A stretch of 64,000 nucleotides of DNA, from positions 1-64,000 of the forward strand of contig JARUKX010000001.1 in the NCBI GenBank assembly GCA_029688825.1, written 5' to 3'. The notes beneath the pieces are model-generated. The model was given only the letters and a program-made list of their open reading frames with translations, was not told the origin of the DNA and searched no databases. The DNA comes from Haloarculaceae archaeon H-GB1-1 (GTDB lineage: Archaea; Halobacteriota; Halobacteria; Halobacteriales; Haloarculaceae). This document shows positions 26,071-34,137 of the stretch, piece after piece. Within the stretch, counting starts at the first letter, position 1. Each line of letters starts with the position of its first letter. Position numbers and translations under genes: made by a program.

Positions 26071-26961
26071 TCACGGTCCGTCACGCGTGACCGACAGCGC
26101 CAACAACGCGACCCCCAGCGGTGCCCACGTCGTCAACAGGACGACGAGACCCAACAGCGAGACCAACGTCACGCCCGGCATCGCTGAGAGAGCGACGGTC
26201 CCCACAATCGCCCAGAACCCGAAGACGGAGACCCCGACCTCAGGAATCGAGAGGAGGTACCCGACCGTCAGGATGACACAGATGCCGATGGCGACGTTCA
26301 TCAGTAGCGGGAACGGCGGAAACACGGCACTGGCCACCAACACCGGATAGAACAGCGTCGTGAGAACGAGCAGGATCAGCGACTGTTCCGGCGGAAAGAG
26401 TCGCGACCCGTGCGGACGGCGGTCGTAAACAGCCCCCGGTGGAGTCTGAGCGCGCGTCGACCCTGGAGACTTCCCAGCGGCCTTCCGGTAGGGGTCTCTC
26501 GTGTCGGTCCAGTTCGGTCGTCGCTTCGACGCGCGTTCGTGGTCGTCGCCGGCCACCGACTCACCAGTTCGATCGGTCGCCGCCGACGCAGACGTCGTCC
26601 GGTCGGTTCTCGCCGTCCGGTGGCGATTCCGCCCGACTGTCGACTGCCGCTCGTCTCTCTCGGTCGCCGACCGTGCGTCCGATTCGGAGTCCGACCCGCC
26701 ACCGGCCGACGATGCCGACCCCGACGGCCCGTTCGTACGCTTCACGTACGCCCGGTGACCGAGCCTGTCGTACCGCGCGCGTTCGGTGTCGTCGGTCAGC
26801 ACCTCCTTTGCGCGTATGACCCGCTTTGCAGCGTCGCTGGCCCCCGACTCGGAGTTGCGGTCCGGATGCGTCTCCTTGATCCGCCGCCGATACGCCGCCC
26901 GTATCTCGTCGGTCGTCGCGTCTGCCGCGACGCCGAGGCGCTCGTAGAACGTCTGTGCCAT
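26071..26961 (-). CDS. J-domain membrane protein
   Basis: This 296-residue protein has an N-terminal J domain (residues 1 to about 65: FYERLGVAADATTDEIRAAY, then RRRIKETHPDRN with the HPD that stimulates Hsp70, and KEVLTDDTERARYDRLGH). A long Ser/Arg/Asp-rich low-complexity linker follows. The C-terminus has three to four helices (QSLILLVLTTLFYPVLVASA; LMNVAIGICVILTVGYLLS; FWAIVGTVALSAMPG; VVLLTTWAPLGVALLAL). It probably recruits DnaK to the membrane. The ATG at 26961 is chosen because the J domain begins directly. Confidence 0.85.
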   Translation of the reverse strand: MAQTFYERLGVAADATTDEIRAAYRRRIKETHPDRNSESGASDAAKRVIRAKEVLTDDTERARYDRLGHRAYVKRTNGPSGSASSAGGGSDSESDARSATERDERQSTVGRNRHRTARTDRTTSASAATDRTGESVAGDDHERASKRRPNWTDTRDPYRKAAGKSPGSTRAQTPPGAVYDRRPHGSRLFPPEQSLILLVLTTLFYPVLVASAVFPPFPLLMNVAIGICVILTVGYLLSIPEVGVSVFGFWAIVGTVALSAMPGVTLVSLLGLVVLLTTWAPLGVALLALSVTRDGP

Positions 26962-27033
26962 GTGGGGTGGACGAGTGTTGTCGTTCGTACACTCGGCGCG
27001 GAAATAAATCATCCGCGTCCCCTCAACCGACCC

Positions 27034-27411
27034 CTAGGCGCCAGCGAGCAGGCGGACGTTACCGGCCACCGCCAGCGCCCACGGCGTCAGCAGGCCCAGC
27101 GCGACGGCGGTGCCGTCGGCGGGTCGCACAGACCGAACGAGCAGGCCTATCGCGAGCGCGCCCACTTTCGCCCAGACGAGCGATCCCAATCCGGCGTGTC
27201 GAATCGCCAGCCGTAACGCGGGATTTCCCTCGACGAGTCCCTGTCGGAGCCCGTATATCGTCAGCGCCGTATCTGCGAGCAGCGTGACGACGACGAGTAG
27301 CCAGAGCGTGCGTTCCGGACGCGACGTGGCCTCGTACTCCCGTCGCACCTGCCGAGAGACGCGTACTTGCCAGTACCGATACCCCTCTTTGGCGTTCGTG
27401 ATTCCTCCCAT
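27034..27411 (-). CDS. DUF5658 family membrane protein
   Basis: This 125-residue protein has a basic N-terminus (YRYWQVRVSRQVRREYEATS) followed by three helices: LWLLVVVTLLADTALTIYGL, SLVWAKVGALAIGLLVRSV and VALGLLTPWALAVAGNVRLL. The LADTALTIYGLRQGLVEGNP pattern fits DUF5658. Function is unknown. It lies divergently 147 bp from the RidA gene. Confidence 0.7.
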   Translation of the reverse strand: MGGITNAKEGYRYWQVRVSRQVRREYEATSRPERTLWLLVVVTLLADTALTIYGLRQGLVEGNPALRLAIRHAGLGSLVWAKVGALAIGLLVRSVRPADGTAVALGLLTPWALAVAGNVRLLAGA

Positions 27412-27557
27412 TGTCTCCCCCGCGCAGACCCGTGCCCCACCCCCGTGCGACACCACTCTTGCGCAGTTGCAGATTTTTACATAAGCGTTACACAAAAATC
27501 TTTCCGACGAGTCTGTGATTTCGCTGGAACTATTCCACAGCCAGACGGGCGTGAGAT

Positions 27558-27953
27558 ATGGCACGACGACGCGTGCAGAGCGGTACGGAGTGGGAGTCGC
27601 AGGTCGGATACGCCCGCGCGGTGCGGGTCGGCGACACCATCGACGTTTCGGGGACGACGGCGACGGACGACGACGGAAACGTGGTCGGCGTCGACGACGC
27701 CTACGAGCAGACGAAACAGGCGTTGGCGAACGTCGAGTCCGCGCTGAAGGAACTCGACTCGGGTATCGAAGACGTCGTCAGAACGCGACTATTCGTCACG
27801 GACATCGACCGCTGGGAGGAAGTCGGCGATGCCCACGGCGAGTACTTCGGCGACGTCCGTCCGGCGACGAGTATGGTCGAGGTGGCTCGGCTCGTCGACC
27901 CGGACATGCTCGTCGAGGTCGAGGCGGTCGCGCGCGTCGAGAACCCGCAGTAA
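27558..27953 (+). CDS. RidA/YjgF family protein
   Basis: This 131-residue protein has the trimeric RidA layout: GTEWESQVGYARAVRVGDTI, VSGTTATDDDGNVVG, DAYEQTKQALANVESALKEL, and GDVRPATSMVEVARLVDPDM then LVEVEAVARV. RidA proteins deaminate reactive enamine/imine intermediates of PLP enzymes. A longer N-terminal motif typical of haloarchaeal homologues (MARRRVQSGTEWE) is kept. It begins a rightward run towards the menaquinone genes. Confidence 0.85.
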   Translation: MARRRVQSGTEWESQVGYARAVRVGDTIDVSGTTATDDDGNVVGVDDAYEQTKQALANVESALKELDSGIEDVVRTRLFVTDIDRWEEVGDAHGEYFGDVRPATSMVEVARLVDPDMLVEVEAVARVENPQ

Positions 27954-27980
27954 TTTCACGGTTCGTTTCGACGCACCGAT

Positions 27981-28334
27981 ATGTCCGCCACCGAATCCGC
28001 GGGGACGAGCCTGCGCTGGAAGATCGTCGTCAGTGTCCTGGTCGCGACCGTGGTGGGTTACGCTGTCGTCATCGCCCAGCAGGTACTGCTCGGTATCCTG
28101 GCGGGAACGTTCGTCTACCTGCTCGCCTGGCTGGTCTCGGTGCTCGATACCGGTGGAACGGTCGGGTCGACTCGGGCACTCCTGACGGCGGTCATCTCCC
28201 TCCTCGTCATCGCGTACGCCTTGCTCATCGTCCAGCAGATACTCCTCGGCGTCGTCGTCGTTCTGTTCGTCGTTCTGGTCTCGTGGCTCACGAGTCCCCG
28301 CGGCCCGCTCGCGCGGTATCTCCGGTCGCGCTGA
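27981..28334 (+). CDS. small polytopic membrane protein
   Basis: This 117-residue protein has two similar helix pairs: IVVSVLVATVVGYAVVIAQQ then VLLGILAGTFVYLLAWLVSV, and ALLTAVISLLVIAYALLIVQ then ILLGVVVVLFVVLVSWLTS. The repetition (VIAQQVLLGIL versus LIVQQILLGVV) points to an internal duplication. No family is recognised. It lies 27 nt after RidA and 37 nt before menB, probably co-transcribed. Confidence 0.65.
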   Translation: MSATESAGTSLRWKIVVSVLVATVVGYAVVIAQQVLLGILAGTFVYLLAWLVSVLDTGGTVGSTRALLTAVISLLVIAYALLIVQQILLGVVVVLFVVLVSWLTSPRGPLARYLRSR

Positions 28335-28371
28335 CCGGGAGGCTTTTGCCGTCACCTGCCGGAGCGCGGAT

Positions 28372-29268
28372 ATGGTCTCTGAGATATTCGACCCCGACCG
28401 ATGGGAACCGGTCGACGACGTGGATTTCACCGACATTACCTACCACCGAGCCACGGACGTGGGTGCGGTGCGCATCGCGTTCGACCGTCCCGAGGTCCGG
28501 AACGCCTTCCGGCCGGGGACGGTCGACGAACTCTACGACGCGCTGGAGCACGCGAAACGGCAGACCGACGTTGGATGCGTCCTGCTCACCGGAAACGGCC
28601 CGTCACCGAAGGACGGCGGCTGGGCCTTCTGTTCGGGCGGCGACCAGTCCATCCGCGGCGACTCCGGGTACGAGTACCGCGGCGACGACGCCGAGCGCGA
28701 CACCGCCGCGGAGGGCGGTCGACTCCACATCCTCGAAGTGCAGCGGCTCATCCGTCACATCCCGAAGCCCGTCGTCGCCGTCGTCCCCGGCTGGGCCGTC
28801 GGCGGTGGCCACAGTCTGCACGTCGTCTGCGACATGACGTTGGCGAGCGAAGAGCACGCGAAGTTCCTCCAGACCGACCCCGACGTGGCCTCCTTCGACG
28901 CCGGTTTCGGCTCGGCGTACCTCGCGAAGCAGGTCGGCCAGAAGAAGGCCCGCGAGATATTCTTCCTCGGGAAGACCTACGACGCCGAGGAAGCCGCCGA
29001 CATGGGCATGGTCAACGAGGCCGTGCCCCACGAGGACCTCGAAGACGTCGCGCTTGAGTGGGCCGAGCGGATGACCAGCAAGTCACCGACCGCGATGCGC
29101 ATGCTGAAGTACGCGTTCAACATGACCGACGACGGCATGATCGGCCAGCAGGTCTTCGCCGGCGAGGCCACGCGCCTCGGCTACATGACCGACGAAGCAA
29201 AAGAGGGTCGCGACGCCTTCAACGAAGGGCGGGACCCGGACTTCGACGACTACCCCTGGCACTACTAA
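28372..29268 (+). CDS. menB: 1,4-dihydroxy-2-naphthoyl-CoA synthase
   Basis: This 298-residue crotonase-fold enzyme cyclises o-succinylbenzoyl-CoA in menaquinone synthesis. It shows RPEVRNAFRPGTVDEL, DGGWAFCSGGDQSIRG, VVPGWAVGGGHSLHVVCDMT, DVASFDAGFGSAYLAKQVG and the C-terminal NEGRDPDFDDYPWHY typical of MenB. The FDAG Asp and SGGDQ loop match the MenB active site, distinguishing it from general enoyl-CoA hydratases. menA, menC and menE follow after two inserted genes. Confidence 0.94.
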   Translation: MVSEIFDPDRWEPVDDVDFTDITYHRATDVGAVRIAFDRPEVRNAFRPGTVDELYDALEHAKRQTDVGCVLLTGNGPSPKDGGWAFCSGGDQSIRGDSGYEYRGDDAERDTAAEGGRLHILEVQRLIRHIPKPVVAVVPGWAVGGGHSLHVVCDMTLASEEHAKFLQTDPDVASFDAGFGSAYLAKQVGQKKAREIFFLGKTYDAEEAADMGMVNEAVPHEDLEDVALEWAERMTSKSPTAMRMLKYAFNMTDDGMIGQQVFAGEATRLGYMTDEAKEGRDAFNEGRDPDFDDYPWHY

Positions 29269-29592
29269 CAGTCACGCGCCGTCGCGGCACCACTTTCGAG
29301 GCCACCATCTTTGCGAGACGTGAACAGTCGACGAGTCCATCGATGGCGGCAGAAATGCTCGGGAGATCGGGGCCGTATCGTTCGCATCGACGGGGTGCCG
29401 GAATAGTCCGTCTTTCTGACACGGGTTCGAAAGTCGCTCACAGGACGGGAACGGACTGACTCTCCTTGTCGGTCGATGTTCACCTATGACAAACAGCTCC
29501 TTATAATGAAACCATTATAGGCTACATAGTTTAGATTATAGCTCAGAATGTAATCACAAAAAGTTATTGTCACGGGACTTGCAGTCACGTCC
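29269..29592. other. intergenic region with an AT-rich promoter and inverted repeat
   Basis: The first 210 bp have normal composition and no gene I can support. The last 110 bp are AT-rich, unlike the surroundings. They hold the inverted repeat TATAATG-N4-CATTATA (29502-29519) and further TATA-like runs (TTTAGATTATAG, AAAAAGTTATTG) up to the aldehyde dehydrogenase ATG. Confidence 0.6.
29502..29519. promoter_or_regulatory. inverted-repeat operator candidate upstream of aldehyde dehydrogenase
   Basis: TATAATG-AAAC-CATTATA has 7-bp perfect arms and lies 74-91 bp before the ATG. The size suits a dimeric repressor or activator site; no regulator is identified. Confidence 0.4.
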
Positions 29593-31107
29593 ATGCCCGA
29601 GTACTATTCCGGGAACGTCGTCGACAACCATCGCGACGCGATAGAGGAAGCGAGTACGGCAATCGAGACAGACCTATTCATCGGCGGTAAGTTCCGCCAG
29701 TCCGAGGGAGGAGACTACTTCGAGACGGTCGACCCGACCGTGAAAGAGCCCATCGCCGAGATTGCACGCGGGCAGAAAACCGACGTCGACGCCGCCGTGT
29801 CGGCCGCGGCGGACGCCGCCGACGAGTGGGGCGACACCGTCCCGCCCGAGCGTCAGGAGGTTCTTCGGGAACTCGCCGAACGCATCGAGGACAACGTCGA
29901 GGAATTCACGCTGCTGGAGAGTCTGGACAGCGGCAAACCCCTCGACGTGGCTCGCGGCGAGGTAGAGCGAGCGGCGGAGTTCCTCGACTACTACGCCGGC
30001 GTCTGTCGATCCATCGAGGGCAAACAGCTCCCCTACGACTCCGACGCGCTCATCTATACACGGCGCGAGCCCTACGGCGTCGTCGGGCAGATCATCCCGT
30101 GGAACTTCCCGCTGGTGATGGTCGCCTACAAGCTTGGGCCTGCGCTGGCGACGGGGAACACTGTCGTCATGAAGCCCGCCGAGCAGACTCCCCTCACCGC
30201 GCTACGACTCGCCCGCGAGGCCCAGGACGTGGTCCCGGACGGCGTCTTCAACGTCGTCACCGGATTCGGCGAGGAGGCGGGCCAGCCGCTGACCGAGCAT
30301 CCCGAGGTGCGGAAGCTGGCGTTCACTGGCGAGACGACAACCGGCCACGCCATCATGAAGAGCGCGGCCGAGCGCGCCGTCCCGGTGACGCTCGAACTCG
30401 GCGGGAAGTCCCCCTTCATCGTATTCCCCGACGGCGACCTCGACGTGGCCGTCGAGTCCGTCGCGGGCGTGATGTACTACAACACCGGACAGTCCTGTGA
30501 CGCACCGTCACGCGTGTTCGTCCACGACGACGTCCGCGAGGAGTTCATGGAGAAGTTCATCGAGCGCACGCACGAGGAAGTCGTCGGCGACCCGCTCCGC
30601 GAGGGCACGACGATGGGGCCGCTCGCGTCCGAAGCCCAGTTCGACAAGGTCACGAGCTACCTCGACGTCGGCCGCGACGAGGGTGCGACGGTGGAGACGG
30701 GCGGCGGCATCCCCGAGAGCGAGGACACCGAACACGGCTACTTCGTCGAGCCGACGGTCTTCGCCGAGGCGCAGAACGACTTCCGCATCGCTCAGGAGGA
30801 GATATTCGGCCCGGTCGAGACGGTCATCTCCTGGTCGGACTACGACGAGATGATTCGGCAGGCCAACGACACCGAGTTCGGTCTCGCAGCCGGGATGGCC
30901 ACCAACGACGTCAGCCTGGCCAACCAGACCGCCGAGAAACTGGAAGCCGGCAACGTCTGGGTCAACAAGTACGCGACGCTCCCGCCGGGAACGCCGTTCG
31001 GCGGCTACAAGCAGAGCGGCATCGGTCGCGAACACACCCGCGAGACGCTGCTGGCGTACACCCGGTGCAAGACGGTCGACATCGACACGACTCACTCCCC
31101 GATGTGA
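29593..31107 (+). CDS. NAD(P)-dependent aldehyde dehydrogenase
   Basis: This 504-residue ALDH-superfamily enzyme oxidises an aldehyde to the acid in the cytosol. It has VVGQIIPWNFPLVMVAYKLG, GNTVVMKPAEQTPL, LAFTGETTTGHAIM, the general-base Glu in TLELGGKSP, the nucleophile Cys in YYNTGQSCDAPSR, EEIFGPVETVISW and GGYKQSGIGRE. The substrate is unknown. It and the next gene split menB from menA, and it has its own AT-rich promoter, so it looks like a separate insertion in the men locus. Confidence 0.9.
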   Translation: MPEYYSGNVVDNHRDAIEEASTAIETDLFIGGKFRQSEGGDYFETVDPTVKEPIAEIARGQKTDVDAAVSAAADAADEWGDTVPPERQEVLRELAERIEDNVEEFTLLESLDSGKPLDVARGEVERAAEFLDYYAGVCRSIEGKQLPYDSDALIYTRREPYGVVGQIIPWNFPLVMVAYKLGPALATGNTVVMKPAEQTPLTALRLAREAQDVVPDGVFNVVTGFGEEAGQPLTEHPEVRKLAFTGETTTGHAIMKSAAERAVPVTLELGGKSPFIVFPDGDLDVAVESVAGVMYYNTGQSCDAPSRVFVHDDVREEFMEKFIERTHEEVVGDPLREGTTMGPLASEAQFDKVTSYLDVGRDEGATVETGGGIPESEDTEHGYFVEPTVFAEAQNDFRIAQEEIFGPVETVISWSDYDEMIRQANDTEFGLAAGMATNDVSLANQTAEKLEAGNVWVNKYATLPPGTPFGGYKQSGIGREHTRETLLAYTRCKTVDIDTTHSPM

Positions 31108-31149
31108 TGCGGACCGACGCAACGGGTCGCGAGCGGGTGGAACGCTGAC

Positions 31150-32061
31150 GTGTCCCACCAGTTGGACTCGCTGTGGCGCTCGCGCTACCCCGTCGAGTAC
31201 TGGGACAACCGTCTGGAGAAGCTGAACCCCTACAACAGCGCTGACCGCCTCGACGCACTGGTCGTGCTCTCGGAACTCGTCTCCGAGTACGCTCGGACGC
31301 TCGTGGCGAAGCTCAGAGAGCCGGACGGAGGCTGGGCGACGAGCTGTGCGACCGTCGAGTCGTGGACCGTTGCCGAGACGCTCGACTCGCTGGTCACGCG
31401 GACCATGGACGGTCGGTGTGTCTCCGTTCGCAACCTCCTCGAACCGACTCCCGAGGGGATCAGCTACGAGCCGTCGACGGACGCCCTCGCACTCGACCCG
31501 GCGGACGCCCTCACACTCGACCTGCTCGCTTGCCCGGCCACCGTCGACGGCGGGGATGGGGTCGACTTCGACGTCGACCCCGCGCTGTATCGGGCGAGCG
31601 TCGACCTCCTGTCGACGCTCCGGTTGGAGTTCCGAGCACTCGTCGAGTCCGCCAGCGACGGCTGTCGAGTGATACCGCTCGACGAGACCGTTCTGACTTC
31701 GCTCGTCGGCGAGCGGGCGCTTCAGCGTAACGAGCGCCTCGGGAGCCTGCGAGCGAGCCTCGAGGAGACCGACAGGAATCTGTTCGTGGCCACGGACGCC
31801 GGTCGGTCGCCGTCGCAAGCCCAACCACTGGAGATGGCGGAGACGGTCACCTGCTTCCGAATCTCCGTCCCGGACTGTCTCACCGCCGGGCGGGTGGCGC
31901 TGGGACATCTGCGACGCCTGTACGGTCGCCCGGCGGGACCGGAGTTCGGTCGGCACCTTACCGAAATGGTCGGCGACCACGACGACCGGCGGTCACCACG
32001 GGGAACGCCTGTGGAACGCGTGGTTCGATTCCATCCGTCCGACGCCACCGCCGACCAGTAA
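31150..32061 (+). CDS. uncharacterised haloarchaeal protein in the men locus
   Basis: This 303-residue soluble protein, starting from GTG (VSHQLDSLWRSRYPVEYWDN), is acidic and mostly helical by eye (DALVVLSELVSEYARTLVAK, LRASLEETDRN). Eight or so scattered Cys and His residues form no clear motif. No family recognised. It starts 42 nt after the aldehyde dehydrogenase and ends 91 nt before menA. An ATG-based alternative start is not available nearby. Confidence 0.55.
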   Translation: MSHQLDSLWRSRYPVEYWDNRLEKLNPYNSADRLDALVVLSELVSEYARTLVAKLREPDGGWATSCATVESWTVAETLDSLVTRTMDGRCVSVRNLLEPTPEGISYEPSTDALALDPADALTLDLLACPATVDGGDGVDFDVDPALYRASVDLLSTLRLEFRALVESASDGCRVIPLDETVLTSLVGERALQRNERLGSLRASLEETDRNLFVATDAGRSPSQAQPLEMAETVTCFRISVPDCLTAGRVALGHLRRLYGRPAGPEFGRHLTEMVGDHDDRRSPRGTPVERVVRFHPSDATADQ

Positions 32062-32152
32062 CGACGGGTGACCCGGGACCGCGACGAGCCCCTCGAAACA
32101 CCGCTTCAGCGAACCACAGCCGCTTTACTCCTCCTGTCCCGACATAGCTGCA

Positions 32153-33100
32153 ATGAGTACTGCGGACGTCTCGAAGACGAAGGCCTGGATGATGGCCGCC
32201 CGCCCGCAGACGCTGCCGGCGGGGGCCGCGCCGGTCGTCGTGGGGGCGGGGCTGGCGGTTCACGAGGGGGTATTCGCGGCGCTGCCCGCGCTGGCGGCGC
32301 TCGTCGGCGCGCTGTTGATCCAGGTCGGGACGAACTTCGCGAACGACTACTACGACGCGGTGAACGGGGCAGACACGGACGAACGGGAGGGATTCACCCG
32401 CGTCACGCAGTCGGGGCTGATACCTCCCGGGCAGGTGAAGCAGGCGATGTGGGCCACCTACGGACTGGCGGTCGTCGTCGGCCTGTACCTCGTCGCCATC
32501 GGTGGCGTGCCCATCCTCGTCGTCGGACTCGCCTCCATCGCCGCCGGCATCGCCTACACTGGCGGTCCCTACCCGTACGGGTATCGCGGGCTCGGCGACG
32601 TGTTCGTGTTCGTGTTCTTCGGCGTCGTCGCCGTGACGGGGACCTACTACGTGCAGGCCGTGACCCAGGTCGCGGGAGCCTTCCCGACGACGCTGCCCCC
32701 GGGAACGGTCACTCCCGAGTCCGTCGTCGCAAGCCTCGCCGCCGCGGGGCTGTCGACGTGCATCCTGGTCGTGAACAACATTCGCGACCGCGAGACAGAC
32801 ATGGAGGCGGGCAAGCGGACGCTCGCGGTCATCCTCGGCTACAGAGCCTCGCGCGCGGAGTATCTGGCCATGCTCGCACTGGGCTACCTCTCGCCGCTCG
32901 CACTCGTGGTGGGCTATCGATACCCGCCGCTCGTTCTCTTGCCACTGGCGTCGCTCCCGGTAGCAACGTCCGTCGCGAAGACCGTCCTCACGCGGACCGA
33001 CGGCGAGGCGCTGAACCCGGCCCTGGAGCGGACGGGTCAACTGCTTGCGTTGCACTCGGTGCTGTTCGCGATCGGACTCGTCGCTCCGACGGTGATCTGA
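32153..33100 (+). CDS. menA: 1,4-dihydroxy-2-naphthoate polyprenyltransferase
   Basis: This 315-residue UbiA-type membrane prenyltransferase attaches the isoprenoid chain to DHNA. The first Asp-rich motif is NFANDYYDAVNGADTDERE and the second is NNIRDRETDMEAGKRTLAV. The start MSTADVSKTKAWMMAARPQT and about eight helices are typical of MenA. It overlaps menC by 1 nt (TGATG). Confidence 0.94.
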   Translation: MSTADVSKTKAWMMAARPQTLPAGAAPVVVGAGLAVHEGVFAALPALAALVGALLIQVGTNFANDYYDAVNGADTDEREGFTRVTQSGLIPPGQVKQAMWATYGLAVVVGLYLVAIGGVPILVVGLASIAAGIAYTGGPYPYGYRGLGDVFVFVFFGVVAVTGTYYVQAVTQVAGAFPTTLPPGTVTPESVVASLAAAGLSTCILVVNNIRDRETDMEAGKRTLAVILGYRASRAEYLAMLALGYLSPLALVVGYRYPPLVLLPLASLPVATSVAKTVLTRTDGEALNPALERTGQLLALHSVLFAIGLVAPTVI

Positions 33101-34137
33101 TGCGAATCGAGCCCTTCTCGCTCTCGCTCGAGTCCCCGCTAGAGATGTCGCAGGGACGCATCACGGACCGCGAAGGGTTCGTCGTCCGTGTGGAGCGTGA
33201 TGGCGAGCGCGGCCTCGGGGAAGCGACGCCGCTGCCGGGCTGGACGGAATCTCACGAGGAGTGTGCTGGTGCGCTGGAGCGCGCAATCGAGGCCGACGCA
33301 GCGGGCGCGAACCCGCTGGCTCCTCTCGACGACGCACCCGCCGCCCGTCACGGCGTCGAACTCGCGCTGGCCGACGCAGTGGCACGGGCCGCCGACCAGC
33401 CGCTGTATCGGTCGCTCGGCGGGGACCGGTCCGTCGAGTACGTCCCCGTGAACGCCACGATCGGGGACGGTGACGTGGACGAGACGGTCGAGGCGGCGAG
33501 CGACGCCGTCGAGCGCGGGGTCTCCTGTCTGAAGGTGAAGGTCGGTGCGCGGTCGGTCGACGAGGACGTCCAACGACTCCGAGCGGTGCGTGAAGCGGTC
33601 GGCTCGTCGGTCGAACTCCGCGCCGACGCGAACGGCGGGTGGACGCGGGCGGAGGCCGAAGCGGCGTTCGAGGCCCTCGAACCGCTCGGCGTGGCGTACG
33701 TCGAGCAGCCGCTTTCAGCCGACGATCTCGCGGGGTTGGCCGCACTCCGGGGTGGGGGCGTCGGCGTCGCCGCCGACGAAACGCTCGTCTCGGAGTCGGT
33801 GGAGGCAGTCATCGACGCGGGGGCGGCGGACGTCCTCGTCCTCAAGCCGATGGCCCTCGGTGGCGTCCGAAGAGCCAGAGCCAGAGCGATGCGAGCGCTC
33901 GACGCCGGCCTCCTCCCGGTGGTCACCACGACCATCGACGCCGTAGTCGCGCGGACGGCGGCGGTCCACCTCGCAGCGAGCCTGCCCGACGCACCAGCGT
34001 GCGGGCTGGCCACCGCAGAGTTGTTGGCCGAGGACCTGGCGGACGACCCCGCGCCGGTCGAAGACGGAACGATACGCGTTCCACAGGGGAAGGGCCTTGG
34101 TGTGGCCGGCCCAATCGGCGGTAACGATGTTCGGTGA
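33100..34137 (+). CDS. menC: o-succinylbenzoate synthase
   Basis: This 345-residue enolase-superfamily enzyme dehydrates SHCHC to o-succinylbenzoate. Key elements are GLGEATPLPGWTESHEE, the catalytic KxK in CLKVKVGA, the metal ligands in LRADANGGWT, YVEQPL and GVAADETL, and the second Lys in VLVLKPMALGG. It overlaps menE by 11 nt, so MenC and MenE are translationally coupled. Confidence 0.92.
   Translation: MRIEPFSLSLESPLEMSQGRITDREGFVVRVERDGERGLGEATPLPGWTESHEECAGALERAIEADAAGANPLAPLDDAPAARHGVELALADAVARAADQPLYRSLGGDRSVEYVPVNATIGDGDVDETVEAASDAVERGVSCLKVKVGARSVDEDVQRLRAVREAVGSSVELRADANGGWTRAEAEAAFEALEPLGVAYVEQPLSADDLAGLAALRGGGVGVAADETLVSESVEAVIDAGAADVLVLKPMALGGVRRARARAMRALDAGLLPVVTTTIDAVVARTAAVHLAASLPDAPACGLATAELLAEDLADDPAPVEDGTIRVPQGKGLGVAGPIGGNDVR

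Noticed and set aside
25649-26187. Overlapping open frames of 141 and 150 codons on opposite strands
   Set aside because: Both are Arg/Pro/Ser/Cys-rich without haloarchaeal acidic bias or domains, and lack promoter-spaced starts; treated as non-coding.
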